Below, piece after piece: positions 17,843-28,090 of a DNA stretch of 64,000 bases (position 1 is the first letter of the stretch; every line of letters starts with the position of its first letter). The DNA is from Pseudomonas sp. SID14000 (lineage in GTDB: Bacteria; Pseudomonadota; Gammaproteobacteria; Pseudomonadales; Pseudomonadaceae): contig NZ_NFZQ01000004.1 of assembly GCF_002165135.1 (NCBI RefSeq), positions 124,001 to 188,000 of the forward strand, read 5' to 3'. The position numbers were made by a program, and so were the translations under genes. Under the pieces are notes generated by a model. It was not told the origin of the DNA. It worked only from the letters and a program-made list of their open reading frames with translations, and did no database searches.

Positions 17843-20044
17843 GTGAAGAACCTGTCAGACCACCCACATACCCGGTTTGTCTCCCTGGCAACCTTGGTAC
17901 TGGTGATCCCACTGGGTACGCGCGCCATGCTGGGTTGGTCCAACCCGCTCGGTTACCTGTCCGACCTCGCCGTTGGCAGCCTGCTGGTCTTGCTGCTGCA
18001 CCGTCGGCCGTGGTGGCTGGCACTGCCCGTATTACTGGCCTGGGCGACCCTCTGGGTAGCTTCGGCCGAACTGGTGAGCGCGGTGGGCCGTTTGCCCACC
18101 AGCGCCGACCTGACGTACCTGGTCGACCCCCAGTTCATGGAAAATTCGACCGGTGGCGGCCTGGCCCACGCCTGGCTGCCCTGGGCCATGGGCGCCGGCC
18201 TGCTGGCCTGGCTGGTCAACGCCTGGCGCAGCCGCACACAATGCAGCCAGCCGCTACCACGCAAGGCCTGGGCCATTCCGCTGCTGCTGTTTGGCGCCCA
18301 TTGGGGCAGCCAGCAACTGGTGCCTTCCGATGCCGACCAATGGCGGCAATACAACCTCACCCACCAGCTGCTGTCGGCCGGGGCCGGCAACCTGCAGCGC
18401 CAGGTCGAAGGCTGGATGGGCCAGACGCAAACCTTCACGCCCCTGGCCAGCACTGGCCTGACCCAGTCCGACCTGCATGGCCAGCGTCTGCTCACCGGGC
18501 CAGGCAACGCCCGCAACTTGCTGGTAATCACCGTCGAGGGCATCCCCGGGGCCTACCTGCGGCCCAATCGCCAGGCCCTGCACAGCCGCTTCGACGAAGA
18601 GCTGATGCCCAAGCTCAGCCAGTGGGCCGAACGCGGCATGAACACCCCGGACTACGTGCTGCATACCCACCAGACCATCCGTGGCCTGTACGCGATGCTG
18701 TGCGGTGACTATGACAAGCTGGCCAACGGCACGCCCAAGGGCATGGAACTGCTGACCCAGAACGAACGCAACCAGGCCTGCCTGCCAGCGCAGTTGCGCC
18801 AGGCCGGCTTCACCACCCACTACCTGCAGGGTGCCGGCCTGCGCTTCATGGCCAAGGACCGCATCATGCCGCACATCGGCTTCGACGCGGTGCATGGCCT
18901 GGAGTGGTTTCGCAACAAGAACTACCTGAACTTCCCCTGGGGCAAGGATGACCGGGCCTTCTTCGAAGGTGCGCTGGACTACGTCGGCCAGCTGCAAAAG
19001 CAGGACAAGCCATGGATGCTGACCCTGCTGACCGTGGGCACCCACCAGCCGTACTCGGCACCAGCCGAGTACCTGGAGCGCTACGACACACCGAAACAGG
19101 CGGCGGTCGCCTACCTGGACGACGCGCTCGGTGCATTCCTCGATAACCTCGAACGCCAGGGCGTACTCAAGGACACCCTGGTGGTGGTGACTTCCGACGA
19201 GTCCCACGGCATTGATGGTGTACGCCTGGCCTCGTCCTGGGGCTTCAACCTCACCTTGGCGCCTGAGCAGGAGCAGCTGCCCCAGATCAAGCGCGGTACC
19301 TACGGGCATATCGACCTGGCCACCTCCCTGCTCGACTACTTTGCCCTGCCCATCCCGATGGCGCTCGGCGGTCGCTCGCTGTACCGCGACTACGACAGCG
19401 GTCGAGAGATGATCTCCTACACCAACGGCATGCTGCGTTATCACGACGGCCTGGGCGTGTTCACCGAATGCGACTTCCAGCAGCGCTGCCGGCGTTACGC
19501 CAGCGAGGGCTTCATCGCCGACCAGGCACGCTACCTCGGCCCGGGCGACAGCCTGCTTGGCCAGCAGATCGGCGCCCTCGCCGGGGTACTCGACCAGTCC
19601 CTGCTGCAAACACCCCTCAACCTGCGTTACCAGTTCGGCGGCCCATCGCCGATACAGCTGCGCAAACGCATTCGCGATGACTGGGCCGATAACCTGATCG
19701 GCGCCCAGTACCTGGAAATGCCCGAGGGCTCGCATACCCGCGTGCGGGTCAAGGTACGCTCACTGGACCCTGAACGCGCAGCCTATATCCAGCTAAAGGC
19801 CAAGCAGTTGGAGCAGGACGTACCGCTGGGCTTGCCTGAGGAAGTGAAAGTCACCGCGGACGAGCCGCTGGAGATGGAGTTCAGCTTCGACAACCCGACT
19901 GCACGCAAGGCGTTTTCCTTCCATCTGCTGGGCTATGGCGGTGGTCAGGTGGAAGTCAGCGACTTCAGCGTGATCACTGCACTGCCTGGGGAAGATGAGG
20001 CAGCGGATGAGCTGACCGAAGGGCATATTGCCCATTCGGGCTGA
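17843..20044 (+). CDS. LtaS-like membrane sulfatase / phosphoglycerol transferase family protein
   Basis: A 733-residue protein with several N-terminal membrane helices (about 10-150) and a periplasmic alkaline-phosphatase-fold sulfatase domain (about 225-560). Motifs include VITVEGIPGAYL, the nucleophile-region 'HTHQTIRGLYAMLCG', a 'VGTHQPY' metal segment and 'VVVTSDESHG'. A C-terminal extension of about 150 residues follows. Gram-negative relatives transfer phosphoglycerol or phosphoethanolamine to envelope glycans or lipids. The start is GTG with AAAGGG upstream. It lies after the fap terminator with its own promoter region, so it is not clearly part of that operon. The substrate is unknown. 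Confidence 0.75.
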   Translation: MKNLSDHPHTRFVSLATLVLVIPLGTRAMLGWSNPLGYLSDLAVGSLLVLLLHRRPWWLALPVLLAWATLWVASAELVSAVGRLPTSADLTYLVDPQFMENSTGGGLAHAWLPWAMGAGLLAWLVNAWRSRTQCSQPLPRKAWAIPLLLFGAHWGSQQLVPSDADQWRQYNLTHQLLSAGAGNLQRQVEGWMGQTQTFTPLASTGLTQSDLHGQRLLTGPGNARNLLVITVEGIPGAYLRPNRQALHSRFDEELMPKLSQWAERGMNTPDYVLHTHQTIRGLYAMLCGDYDKLANGTPKGMELLTQNERNQACLPAQLRQAGFTTHYLQGAGLRFMAKDRIMPHIGFDAVHGLEWFRNKNYLNFPWGKDDRAFFEGALDYVGQLQKQDKPWMLTLLTVGTHQPYSAPAEYLERYDTPKQAAVAYLDDALGAFLDNLERQGVLKDTLVVVTSDESHGIDGVRLASSWGFNLTLAPEQEQLPQIKRGTYGHIDLATSLLDYFALPIPMALGGRSLYRDYDSGREMISYTNGMLRYHDGLGVFTECDFQQRCRRYASEGFIADQARYLGPGDSLLGQQIGALAGVLDQSLLQTPLNLRYQFGGPSPIQLRKRIRDDWADNLIGAQYLEMPEGSHTRVRVKVRSLDPERAAYIQLKAKQLEQDVPLGLPEEVKVTADEPLEMEFSFDNPTARKAFSFHLLGYGGGQVEVSDFSVITALPGEDEAADELTEGHIAHSG

Positions 20045-20137
20045 GCAGTACCACTCATCGCCCGACCACGGCAGACTGTCGATTCAACCCGCCCGTGCTC
20101 GACTAGTGTGTGAATCCCCCAATGCGGAGACAGCACC

Positions 20138-20866
20138 ATGAGCACGAGCGAAAGCAGGCACCCGGTGGTTTCCCGCAGCCAGTGGCTGGCGGCCCGCCGG
20201 CAGCTATGGCTGCACGAAAAAGCCTTTACCCACCACCGCGACGCGCTGGCCGCAGCCCGTCGCGCCCTGCCCTGGGTCAAGGTGGAGCAGGACTACCGCT
20301 TCCACGGGCCGGACGGCGAACTCAGCCTGCCCGACCTGTTCGCGGGCCGCAGCCAGTTGCTGGTTTATCATTTCATGTTCGCCGAAGGCTGGAGCGAAGG
20401 CTGCCCGGGTTGCTCGTTCCTGGCTGACCACTTCGACGGCGCCAATCTGCACCTGGCGCATCACGACGTCTCGCTGGTAGCAGTGTCGCGGGCGCCGTAT
20501 GCCGAGTTCCAGGCCTTCCGCCGGCGCATGGGCTGGCAGTTCCCCTGGTATTCGTCAAATGGCAGCGGGTTCAACGAGGACTTTGGCGTCAGCGTCGGCA
20601 GCGAGGGCCAGCGGCAGTACAACTATGAGCCCTATGACGGCGATGAAAGCGAGCTTCCCGGGCTGAGTGCGTTTTACCGCGAACCGGATGGCAGCGTGTA
20701 CCACACTTACTCAACCTATGCCCGCGGGCTGGATATCCTGGTCAATACCTACAACTTCCTCGACATTGCGCCACTGGGGCGCAATGAGGGTGGGACCATG
20801 GACTGGGTGCGGCACCATGACCGCTATGAAGGGCAGCCGGACAAGCCTCACTGCTGCCATACATAA
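20138..20866 (+). CDS. DUF899-family thioredoxin-like protein
   Basis: A 242-residue protein with the DUF899 signature: 'FHGPDGELSLPDLFAGRSQL', then 'YHFMFAEGWSEGCPGCSFLAD' including a C-x2-C pair (about residues 89-92), and 'WYSSNGSGFNEDFGV'. The family has a thioredoxin-like fold and is often annotated as a dithiol-disulfide isomerase, without experimental support I can name. A REP pair follows. Confidence 0.82.
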   Translation: MSTSESRHPVVSRSQWLAARRQLWLHEKAFTHHRDALAAARRALPWVKVEQDYRFHGPDGELSLPDLFAGRSQLLVYHFMFAEGWSEGCPGCSFLADHFDGANLHLAHHDVSLVAVSRAPYAEFQAFRRRMGWQFPWYSSNGSGFNEDFGVSVGSEGQRQYNYEPYDGDESELPGLSAFYREPDGSVYHTYSTYARGLDILVNTYNFLDIAPLGRNEGGTMDWVRHHDRYEGQPDKPHCCHT

Positions 20867-20883
20867 CGTGAGGCAACATATAT

Positions 20884-20974
20884 CCCTGTGGGAGCGGCTT
20901 TAGCCGCGAACACCGGCGCAGCCGGTGCCATGCACCGCGTTGGATTCTTCGCGGCTAAAGCCGCTCCCACAGGG
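20884..20974. repeat. REP inverted-repeat pair
   Basis: 'ccctgtgggagcggctttag' opens and 'ctaaagccgctcccacaggg' closes the unit, with an internal 'caccggcgcagccggtg' palindrome. The bases after it, to about 21047, recur in degenerate form at 58183-58305. Confidence 0.85.
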
Positions 20975-21084
20975 TACCAGGATCGCTTGCGAATTCAGTT
21001 ATCTGTGCGACAGCGCAGCCCAAAGGGCTGGGCAATCTCCCACAGGAATTGCGCCATGGTCCAGACGGCGTTCAACCCGTTATA

Positions 21085-21708
21085 TCACCCGCGCACACCC
21101 AACATCCCGCGCTCGACGATGAAATCGATCACCGCCTGCAGCCCCTCGCCCTTCTTCAGGTTGCTGAAGGTCCATGGCCGCTGCGGACGCATGCGCTGGG
21201 TATCGCGCTCCATCACTTCCAGCGAAGCCCCCACATAGGGCGCCAGGTCGGTCTTGTTGATCACCAGGAAATCCGATTTGGTAATCCCCGGCCCACCCTT
21301 GCGCGGGATCTTCTCGCCCTCGGCCACGTCGATCACGTAGATGGTCAGGTCGGCCAGCTCCGGGCTGAACGTGGCACTCAGGTTATCACCGCCGCTTTCG
21401 ACGAAGATCACCTCGAGGTTGCCAAACTTGCGCGCCAATGCTTCGACCGCCGCCAGGTTCATCGAGGCGTCTTCACGAATGGCCGTGTGCGGGCAGCCGC
21501 CGGTTTCCACGCCAACGATGCGCTCCGGCTCCAGGGCCCCGGCTTCGGTGAGGATGCGCTGGTCTTCCTTGGTGTAGATGTCGTTGGTGACCACAGCGAT
21601 CTGGTAGTGGTCGCGCATGGCCTTGCACAAGGCTTCGAGCAGCGCCGTCTTGCCGGAGCCGACCGGGCCGCCGACACCGACGCGCAGGGGTTGTTGATAG
21701 CTTTGCAT
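21085..21708 (-). CDS. ureG: Urease accessory GTPase UreG
   Basis: A 207-residue SIMIBI-class GTPase. P-loop GPVGSGKT is near residues 14-21; '[15 protein letters not shown]' contains the CPH metal-binding motif; '[18 protein letters not shown]' and the NKTD guanine motif are present. It hydrolyses GTP to drive nickel transfer from UreE into apo-urease with UreF and UreD. It is the last gene of the leftward urease operon, 11 bases after ureF. Confidence 0.96.
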   Translation of the reverse strand: MQSYQQPLRVGVGGPVGSGKTALLEALCKAMRDHYQIAVVTNDIYTKEDQRILTEAGALEPERIVGVETGGCPHTAIREDASMNLAAVEALARKFGNLEVIFVESGGDNLSATFSPELADLTIYVIDVAEGEKIPRKGGPGITKSDFLVINKTDLAPYVGASLEVMERDTQRMRPQRPWTFSNLKKGEGLQAVIDFIVERGMLGVRG

Positions 21709-21719
21709 GCAGGCAGTCC

Positions 21720-22394
21720 TCAGGAACGGAACAAACGGGTGTATTGGGTTTCGTGACGCGATGAGGCAATGGCCAGCAACGGCAGGCCGCCGCCAAGCTG
21801 GTCATCGCCCAGGGCCAGTGCCTGGTCGAGAGCTGCAGGCAGCCCTGCCCCCAGATCGCGCAGCAAGGTCTGGGCAGCCTGCTGGCCGAACGGCACCAGC
21901 TTGACTCCGGCCATTACCGCGCCCTCCAGCCAGGCAAAGCCATGGCCCAGGGCAAGCTGGCGCAGAGGAATAGCCCAGTGCGCAGCCAACCAGGCCATAC
22001 CGCCCAGCTGAGTAAGTTCGAGGCTTGCACGCCAGGCCGGCGCCTGGCCCAGTTGCCAGCCGTCCAGCAGCCGTGCCAGTGCGGCGCCGCGCTGCTGTTC
22101 TTCGAGGCGCAGCTCGGCGGTTTCGCGGTTGGCCAACAGAAAGCGGCTCCAGTGGCCAAAGGCCACGGCGTCCTCGGCCTGGCAGGCGTGATACAAGCGC
22201 GCCAGCACCGGCCAGTCGAGGCAGGCCAAGGTGTCGTCGATCTGCTCGCGCTGCCAGGCAGCGAAACCATCCACGTCCCGGACCCAACCCGCTTCGACCG
22301 CCCACTCCAGGCCTTGCGAATAGGTGAAACCACCCACCGGCAAGCCAGGGCTGGCCAGTTGCAGCAGGCGCAGCAACGCCAAGTCACTGTCCAT
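21720..22394 (-). CDS. ureF: Urease accessory protein UreF
   Basis: A 224-residue all-helical protein with the conserved opening '[28 protein letters not shown]'-type sequence and the C-terminal 'FRS' end. UreF bridges UreD and UreG in the urease activation complex. The ATG at 22394 overlaps the ureJ stop (TGATG), indicating translational coupling. A TTG one codon upstream is unlikely to be used. Confidence 0.94.
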   Translation of the reverse strand: MDSDLALLRLLQLASPGLPVGGFTYSQGLEWAVEAGWVRDVDGFAAWQREQIDDTLACLDWPVLARLYHACQAEDAVAFGHWSRFLLANRETAELRLEEQQRGAALARLLDGWQLGQAPAWRASLELTQLGGMAWLAAHWAIPLRQLALGHGFAWLEGAVMAGVKLVPFGQQAAQTLLRDLGAGLPAALDQALALGDDQLGGGLPLLAIASSRHETQYTRLFRS

Positions 22395-22939
22395 CAACCG
22401 GCCAGTACCAAGGCAGCGCCGGCCAGCAAGCCACCGCCAAAGGCCTTCTGCAAGCCGCTATGCCTGCGCAACAGGCAACCGACCGCGAATCCGCCAGCCA
22501 GCAAAAGGCCGCTGACCATGACGAAGCCGGCGCTGAATTGCCAAAACGCACTGGGTGTGGCTTCCACGCCATGGGCCCAGCCATGGAACAAGGCGAACAC
22601 TGGCATGGCCATGGCCAGCAGCAGCTGGCGACCAGGCAGCAGTACTGCCCCGGCAGCCACCAGAAGCGACACGGCAATCAGGGTTTCCATGCCCAGCACA
22701 TCGCCAAACAGGTGGCCGCACACCGCACCACCGAACATCGCAGCCAGGGTTGCCAGGGGTAGCGTCAGGCTGCGCCGGGTCAACGCGGCGAGCGCACCAG
22801 TGCCCAGCAGCATCAGCAGGTGGTCAAGGCCTGTCAGCGGGTGCAGCAGGCCGTCCTGCAGCGGGTTGCTGTCGTGCCCGGGGTGGGCGAAGGCTGGCAG
22901 CGCCAGCATCAGCAGAAACAAGGCGAAAGTCTTTTTCAT
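22394..22939 (-). CDS. ureJ: HupE/UreJ-family nickel permease-like protein
   Basis: A 181-residue membrane protein with a signal-like N-terminus, the family HPGH motif directly after it (PAFAHPGHD), 'GLDHLLMLLGTGALAA' and about six helices including 'VFALFHGWAHGVE'. HupE/UreJ proteins are thought to bring nickel to urease or hydrogenase. It is placed between ureE and ureF, overlapping ureF, so it is part of the same transcript. Confidence 0.9.
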   Translation of the reverse strand: MKKTFALFLLMLALPAFAHPGHDSNPLQDGLLHPLTGLDHLLMLLGTGALAALTRRSLTLPLATLAAMFGGAVCGHLFGDVLGMETLIAVSLLVAAGAVLLPGRQLLLAMAMPVFALFHGWAHGVEATPSAFWQFSAGFVMVSGLLLAGGFAVGCLLRRHSGLQKAFGGGLLAGAALVLAG

Positions 22940-22956
22940 CGGTTGCTCCAGGTGGT

Positions 22957-23454
22957 TCAGGAATGGGCAGGCAGGCGCACGAACGGATGATCGTGGCCGT
23001 GAGCATGGCTGTGGCCGTGCGGCGCGCTTTGGTAGGCGCCCGCTTCGGGCTCGAACGGTGCCTGTTCGGTCTCTACCGTCAGGCCCAGACCACGCAGCAT
23101 GTCGTCCAGCACATGGTCGTGCTGGAAGCGCAACAGGCCGGGTTCGATCTGCAGCGGCACATGGCGGTTACCCAAGTGATAGGCCGCGCGGGCCAGCAAG
23201 TGCAGGTCGGTGCAGCGCACCGTGGAGACCGTCTCGGGTGCCGCCAGCACACGGATCAGTTGAGTACCCTCGGCATCGGCCAGCAGTTCGCCTCCGCGCA
23301 GCAGGTGACCACGTTCGAGCATCAGCCCGGCCTCACGACCATCATCCAGAGTCACTCGCAGGCGACTCTTGATGCGGCTGTCCACGTCCAGGGTGACGGT
23401 ACCGCTTTCGCCCAGCGTGCCGGGGTCGGTTATACGGCGGGTCAAGACAATCAT
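22957..23454 (-). CDS. ureE: Urease accessory nickel metallochaperone UreE
   Basis: A 165-residue protein with the UreE N-terminal peptide-binding domain, the metal-binding C-terminal domain ('TDLHLLARAAYHLGNRHVPLQI'; 'LRFQHDHVLDDMLRGLG') and a His-rich tail (HGHSHAHGHDHP, about residues 147-158). It binds nickel and delivers it to the UreDFG complex. The ATG at 23454 is in the family-typical place; the frame is open upstream but that part overlaps ureC in another frame. Confidence 0.94.
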   Translation of the reverse strand: MIVLTRRITDPGTLGESGTVTLDVDSRIKSRLRVTLDDGREAGLMLERGHLLRGGELLADAEGTQLIRVLAAPETVSTVRCTDLHLLARAAYHLGNRHVPLQIEPGLLRFQHDHVLDDMLRGLGLTVETEQAPFEPEAGAYQSAPHGHSHAHGHDHPFVRLPAHS

Positions 23455-23464
23455 CAGTGCTCCT

Positions 23465-25168
23465 TCAGAACAGGAAGTAACGCTGGGCCAGCGGCAATTC
23501 GCGGGCCGGCTCGCAGACCAGCAGCTCGCCGTCGGCACGCACCTGGTAGGTCTGCGCATCGACCTCGATCAGCGGCTGCAGGGTGTTGTGGACCATGTCG
23601 GGCTTGCGCACCCGGCGGCAGCCATGGGCCACACCGATCAGGCTGCGCAGCTTCAACTCCTCAGCCAGGCCGCGGTCCATGGCCGCCTGGGGCAGGAAGG
23701 TCATGCGCGTGGCATGCCGTGCCGCGCCCAAGGCGCCGAACATCGGCCGGTAGTGCACCGGTTGAGGCGTGGGGATGGAACCGTTGATGTCGCCCATGGG
23801 CGCGGTGACAATCATCCCGCCCTTGATCACCAGGGCGGGCTTGACCGCAAAAAACGCCGGCGCCCACAGCACCAGGTCGGCCAGCTTGCCGACTTCCACC
23901 GAGCCCACTTCGTGACCGATGCCGTGGGTCAGTGCCGGGTTGATGGTGTACTTGGCGATGTAGCGCTTGACCCGGAAGTTGTCGCTGTAGCTGGTGTCTG
24001 GCGCCAGTGGCCCGCGACGCAGCTTCATCTGGTGCGCCACCTGCCAGGTGCGCAGCACCACCTCACCAACCCGGCCCATGGCCTGGGAGTCGGACGAGGT
24101 CATGGCAAAGGCGCCCATGTCGTGGAGGATGTCCTCGGCGGCGATGGTTTCGCGGCGAATGCGCGACTCGGCAAAGGCCACGTCTTCGGCGATGCTCGGG
24201 TCCAGGTGGTGGCAGACCATGAGCATGTCCAGGTGCTCATCCACGGTGTTGACCGTGTACGGCAGGGTCGGGTTGGTCGAGGACGGCAATACGTTGGCCT
24301 GCCCCGCCGCACGAATGATGTCCGGCGCATGGCCGCCACCAGCGCCCTCGGTGTGGAAGGTGTGGATGGTGCGGTCGCCGATGGCCGCCAGGGTGTCTTC
24401 GATGCAGCCGGACTCGTTGAGGGTGTCGGTGTGGATCGCCACCTGGATGTCCATTTCCTCGGCCACACCCAGGCAGCAGTCGATGGCAGCCGGTGTCGAG
24501 CCCCAGTCTTCATGCAACTTGAGGCCCACGGCACCGGCCGAGATCTGCTCGCGCAGCGCTTCCGGCCGCGAGGCGTTGCCCTTGCCCAGCAAGCCGATGT
24601 TGATCGGCAGGCTGTCGGCGGCCTGGAGCATGCGCGCCAGGTACCAGGGGCCGGGCGTGCAGGTGGTGGCGTTGGTGCCGGTGGCCGGCCCGGTACCGCC
24701 ACCGATGAAGGTGGTGACACCGCTGTTCAGCGCCTCGTCCACCTGCTGCGGGCAGATGAAATGAATGTGCGAGTCGACGCCACCGGCGGTGACGATCTTG
24801 CCCTCGGCCGCAATCACCTCGGTGCCGGGGCCCACCGGCACGTTCACGCCCGGCTGCACATCGGGGTTGCCAGCCTTGCCGATCACCGCGATACGCCCGT
24901 GCTTGATGCCGATATCGGCCTTGACGATGCCCCAGTGGTCGATGATCAGGGCATTGGTCAGTACCAGGTCCATGGCTTCGGCGGCCAGCATCTGGCCCTG
25001 CCCCATGCCGTCGCGGATGACCTTGCCGCCACCAAACTTGACCTCTTCGCCATAGAGGGTGAAGTCATGCTCCACCTCGACCCACAGCGCGGTGTCGGCC
25101 AAGCGTACACGGTCGCCCACGGTGGGGCCGAACATGTCGGCATAGGCCTGCCGGGAAATACGGCTCAT
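23465..25168 (-). CDS. ureC: Urease alpha subunit
   Basis: A 567-residue nickel amidohydrolase, the usual length. It hydrolyses urea to ammonia and carbamate. Visible active-site features: metal-binding 'HIHF', the carbamylated lysine in '[10 protein letters not shown]' (about residue 217), 'HTDTLNESG', '[15 protein letters not shown]', and the mobile-flap Cys-His in 'MVCHHLDPS' (about residues 319-321). Its ATG overlaps the ureB stop by 4 bases. All known catalytic residues appear intact. Confidence 0.98.
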   Translation of the reverse strand: MSRISRQAYADMFGPTVGDRVRLADTALWVEVEHDFTLYGEEVKFGGGKVIRDGMGQGQMLAAEAMDLVLTNALIIDHWGIVKADIGIKHGRIAVIGKAGNPDVQPGVNVPVGPGTEVIAAEGKIVTAGGVDSHIHFICPQQVDEALNSGVTTFIGGGTGPATGTNATTCTPGPWYLARMLQAADSLPINIGLLGKGNASRPEALREQISAGAVGLKLHEDWGSTPAAIDCCLGVAEEMDIQVAIHTDTLNESGCIEDTLAAIGDRTIHTFHTEGAGGGHAPDIIRAAGQANVLPSSTNPTLPYTVNTVDEHLDMLMVCHHLDPSIAEDVAFAESRIRRETIAAEDILHDMGAFAMTSSDSQAMGRVGEVVLRTWQVAHQMKLRRGPLAPDTSYSDNFRVKRYIAKYTINPALTHGIGHEVGSVEVGKLADLVLWAPAFFAVKPALVIKGGMIVTAPMGDINGSIPTPQPVHYRPMFGALGAARHATRMTFLPQAAMDRGLAEELKLRSLIGVAHGCRRVRKPDMVHNTLQPLIEVDAQTYQVRADGELLVCEPARELPLAQRYFLF

Positions 25169-25482
25169 GCCCTGCCCTCCAGCGCACCCATCACCTTGCC
25201 CTGAAAGCCATGGACTTCACGCTTGCCGGCGTAGGCCACCAGTTGCACGGTACGCGCCTGGCCGGGTTCGAAACGCACGGCGGTACCCGCGGGAATGTCC
25301 AGGCGAAAGCCCAGGGTCGGCGCGCGCTCGAACACCAGCGCCTCGTTGACTTCGTAGAAGTGATAGTGCGAACCGACCTGCACCGGCCGGTCGCCATGGT
25401 TGGCCACGCTGACGCTGACCGTCGCACGGCCGCTGTTCAGCTCGATGTCGCCGGCGGCGACCTGGATTTCACCTGGGATCAT
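25165..25482 (-). CDS. ureB: Urease beta subunit
   Basis: A 105-residue structural subunit with the family opening '[16 protein letters not shown]' and '[17 protein letters not shown]'. Together with UreA and UreC it makes the (ABC)3 holoenzyme. The ATG at 25482 was chosen because the family begins MIPGE; an in-frame extension upstream lacks conservation. It overlaps ureC by ATGA. Confidence 0.96.
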   Translation of the reverse strand: MIPGEIQVAAGDIELNSGRATVSVSVANHGDRPVQVGSHYHFYEVNEALVFERAPTLGFRLDIPAGTAVRFEPGQARTVQLVAYAGKREVHGFQGKVMGALEGRA

Positions 25483-25501
25483 GCGGGGCTCCTGGGCAAC
25501 T

Positions 25502-25804
25502 TCAGACAATGGGGTCATGTACGGTCACCAGCTTGGTGCCATCCGGGAAGGTCGCTTCGACTTGCACGTCGTGGAGCATTTCGGCAATGCCGGGCATCAC
25601 CTGCTCGCGGCTCAGCACTTCGCGGCCCAGGCTCATCAGTTCGGCGACGGTACGGCCATCACGGGCGCCTTCGAGCACGGCAGCACTGATCAACGCCACG
25701 GCTTCCGGGTAGTTGAGCTTCAGGCCACGGGCCAGTCGCCGCTCCGCCAGCAACGCGGCGGTGAACAGCAGCAGTTTGTCTTTCTCTCTCGGGGTCAGCT
25801 CCAT
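25502..25804 (-). CDS. ureA: Urease gamma subunit
   Basis: A 100-residue subunit, the standard length. It has '[20 protein letters not shown]', '[20 protein letters not shown]' and '[20 protein letters not shown]', characteristic of UreA. Gap to ureD is 9 bases and to ureB 19 bases. Confidence 0.97.
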   Translation of the reverse strand: MELTPREKDKLLLFTAALLAERRLARGLKLNYPEAVALISAAVLEGARDGRTVAELMSLGREVLSREQVMPGIAEMLHDVQVEATFPDGTKLVTVHDPIV

Positions 25805-25813
25805 GGCGCTCTC

Positions 25814-26647
25814 TCAGGTGGCCCAGATACGCGGGGGGCAGGCCGGCAGGCCGAGGACGGCCGGGCGCAGCACATGCCACAGGCGTTGCAGGGTGCGTTG
25901 CAGGTGTTGGTTGTCGTGGTCTAGCACGCGGATCACCAGCAGCGACCCGAGCAGGGTCGCGCCGGCCGGGTTGGCCAGTTCGTCCAGCAGCAGGCGCACC
26001 TGCTCCAGCACGGCCTGGTCGGCTGGTGCGGCGCAGAAGGTGGCCAGCAGCGGATGGCCGCCAAGCTTGCCCAGGCGCCCGCCTTCGAGGCGCAGGCGCT
26101 CGTGCAGGCCAACTTCGTCGGGCAGTTCGATGTGCAGGCGGCTGTCGAGGGCACCTTGGTCGAAACGCTCGCCCATCACCGGGCGCCCCAGGCACAGGGT
26201 TTCCCAGGCCAGCAGGCACGCCCCCGGTTCGAGGGTGAAACGGCTTTCTAGGCTGGCACGGGCGCCGGAGAAGAAGATGTTGTCCTGCGGTAGCCACTCC
26301 AGGGTGCTGCCGGCAGCCAGGTGAAAGCGCTGGGCCAGCCGCGCGGTCGGGCCGATGCTGCGGTAGAACTTGCTGGCGCCGGGCATGGTCAGCAGCGCGT
26401 GGCTGCCCGGTTCCAGCTGGATGTCCAGTTCCAGGCGGTCGCCGGCGACGATGCCACCGGGCGGGTGCAGCACGTAGACATGGCACGGTGCACCTTCCGG
26501 ATAGAACGGCCGCTGCACCAAAAGAGGTCCGAAATGCCGCCACGCACCAAGGCGGGTCACCTCGTCGCGCCTGACAAAGCGCAACTGCAGGTTGGCGCTC
26601 CAGCCTGCATCGTCTTGCTGTTGTTCGATCTGCTCCGCGAGCGACAT
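25814..26647 (-). CDS. ureD: Urease accessory protein UreD
   Basis: A 277-residue protein, the first gene of the operon. Family segments include 'RLGAWRHFGPLLVQRPFYPE', 'HVYVLHPPGGIVAGDRLEL' and 'LLTMPGASKFYRS'. UreD forms the scaffold and nickel tunnel linking UreF/UreG to the urease apo-enzyme. The ATG at 26647 (MSLAEQ) has AGGGG 6 bases upstream; an earlier in-frame start at 26698 lacks a ribosome site. Confidence 0.94.
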   Translation of the reverse strand: MSLAEQIEQQQDDAGWSANLQLRFVRRDEVTRLGAWRHFGPLLVQRPFYPEGAPCHVYVLHPPGGIVAGDRLELDIQLEPGSHALLTMPGASKFYRSIGPTARLAQRFHLAAGSTLEWLPQDNIFFSGARASLESRFTLEPGACLLAWETLCLGRPVMGERFDQGALDSRLHIELPDEVGLHERLRLEGGRLGKLGGHPLLATFCAAPADQAVLEQVRLLLDELANPAGATLLGSLLVIRVLDHDNQHLQRTLQRLWHVLRPAVLGLPACPPRIWAT

Positions 26648-27043
26648 CCTGCGGCCCCTGAAATCCGTGGCCTGCTGGCCGTTTAGAGGGGCAGGCACGC
26701 ACGGCTACAGCGCGCGCGGCCTGACCACTCGATCAAATTCTCAGGCTGGATATAGCAGGTTGCGGGCCAACTCCGCAGGTGAACGAAGATGAAACGTTTG
26801 CCCCAGCCGCTCTGGCATCGGGCATACGGGGGGATTGCGCACAAGGCGGGGGCGTGCTTCGGCCCTGTTTCGGTGCCGGGCCATCTCAAAGCAAAAAATT
26901 ACCCGATGCTGTGATACGGCCTCTGTGGGAGCGGGTTTACCCGCGAAGAATCCAACCCAGTGCATGGCACGGGCTTCGCCCGTGTTCGCGGGTGAACCCG
27001 CTCCCACAGGGTTGGAGCTAGCCCTTTATACAGCGGCACAGCC
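26648..27043. other. Region upstream of ureD
   Basis: About 400 bases without a gene. The ureD promoter is expected next to 26700-26800, and a REP pair fills 26922-27010. No NtrC/RpoN-type promoter was recognised, and no urea transporter genes are adjacent. Confidence 0.5.
26922..27010. repeat. REP inverted-repeat pair
   Basis: 'ctgtgggagcgggtttaccc' and 'gggtgaacccgctcccacag' are the outer arms, with an inner 'cacgggcttcgcccgtg' palindrome. It lies immediately downstream of the tyrosine recombinase gene. Confidence 0.85.
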
Positions 27044-27958
27044 TCAGTAATCGAAGCGGTCCACCGCACGCCGGCGTTCGTTGTCATCACGCCGATCATA
27101 GATGGCCGTGGTCTGGATATTGGCGTGATGCGCCAGCTTCTGCGCGATCGACAGGTCATGCTCTTCGATCACGCGGGTGATGAACGCCCGGCGGAAGTCG
27201 TGCGGCATGATCTTCACGCCCACCTGCGCGCCGCGCTGGCGGGCGATGTAGTAAATGGCATGCTTGGTGATACGCGCCCGGGTGATGTGGCTGCCACGGC
27301 GGATGCGGTTGAACAGGAACGGGTCGTCTTCGGCTCCTGCCGGCAGGTCCTGGCGTCGCAGGTCCAGCCACGCCTGTAACTTCTCGAACGCCCATGGCGG
27401 GGCGTACTTGATCAGCTGGCGGTTGCCCTTGCCCAGCACCTGCAGGCTGCGCGCCTCGAAATCGACCTGGTCCAGGTCGATGTCCACCGATTCCGACTTG
27501 CGCATGCCGGTGCCGTACAGCAAGGCGATGATCGCCGCGTCGCGCACACCCTGGGGCCGCGGGTCGGCCGCGCACACATCCATCAGCTCGCGGATCAGGC
27601 TGCGCCGCAGGTTGCGCCCCGGCGGCAGGCGGCTGCCAGTGTCCGGCTTGACCTCGCGAATGCGCAGCAACTGCTCGTGATCGATCAGGCCCTGGCGCCA
27701 GGCTTCGTTCATCACACCGCGGATGGCGTTGACGTACAGCGACGAGCTGTTGGGTGCGTAACCGTCGGCACGCAGCGCCGCTACCAGGGCGATCACATGG
27801 CCGGGCTCAAGCCGATGCCAAGGCACATCGACGATATTGCAGTCGACAAAACCCAGCCGGTCGGCGGCGTCCTGAAGGATGTAGCGCATGGTTTGCTGGC
27901 TGGATGGGGCCAGGCGGGCCATGTACTGCAGCAGCGGATTTTTCGAGAGGTCGGACAA
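27044..27958 (-). CDS. Tyrosine recombinase/integrase family protein
   Basis: A protein of about 304 residues with a SAM-like core-binding domain (about 1-95) and a catalytic domain (about 115-300). The catalytic residues are visible: Arg in 'GTGMRKSE', His-x2-Arg in 'MPHDFRRAF', His in 'KLAHHANIQTT' and the nucleophile Tyr in 'AIYDRRDDNERRR'. The start is uncertain: TTG at 27958 (LSDLSKNPLLQ) has AGGA 8 bases upstream and gives the normal length, while an in-frame start at 28021 is possible. No att site or phage genes are nearby, so it looks like a resident chromosomal recombinase of pseudomonads rather than a recent integrase. Confidence 0.85.
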   Translation of the reverse strand: MSDLSKNPLLQYMARLAPSSQQTMRYILQDAADRLGFVDCNIVDVPWHRLEPGHVIALVAALRADGYAPNSSSLYVNAIRGVMNEAWRQGLIDHEQLLRIREVKPDTGSRLPPGRNLRRSLIRELMDVCAADPRPQGVRDAAIIALLYGTGMRKSESVDIDLDQVDFEARSLQVLGKGNRQLIKYAPPWAFEKLQAWLDLRRQDLPAGAEDDPFLFNRIRRGSHITRARITKHAIYYIARQRGAQVGVKIMPHDFRRAFITRVIEEHDLSIAQKLAHHANIQTTAIYDRRDDNERRRAVDRFDY

Positions 27959-28090
27959 AACGTGAATCCTGTAGCGAAGCGTTGACCAGCGGCGAACCAG
28001 CCAAACCCTGAAGCAAGTCAAAACGACATAGAAGCAAGTCTGAATGACAGCAAAGTACGCATGTCATTTGGACCCAGAGAGGTGCCATCA

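Noticed and set aside
21049..23787. Long plus-strand open frames opposite the urease genes
   Set aside because: The minus strand encodes complete, motif-bearing urease proteins; the plus-strand frames have no recognisable domain.
27044..27958. Tyrosine recombinase as the integrase of a genomic island carrying the ketosynthase cluster
   Set aside because: It is 12 kb away with core-like genes between, no tRNA or att repeat was seen, and the protein looks like a chromosomal recombinase widespread in pseudomonads.
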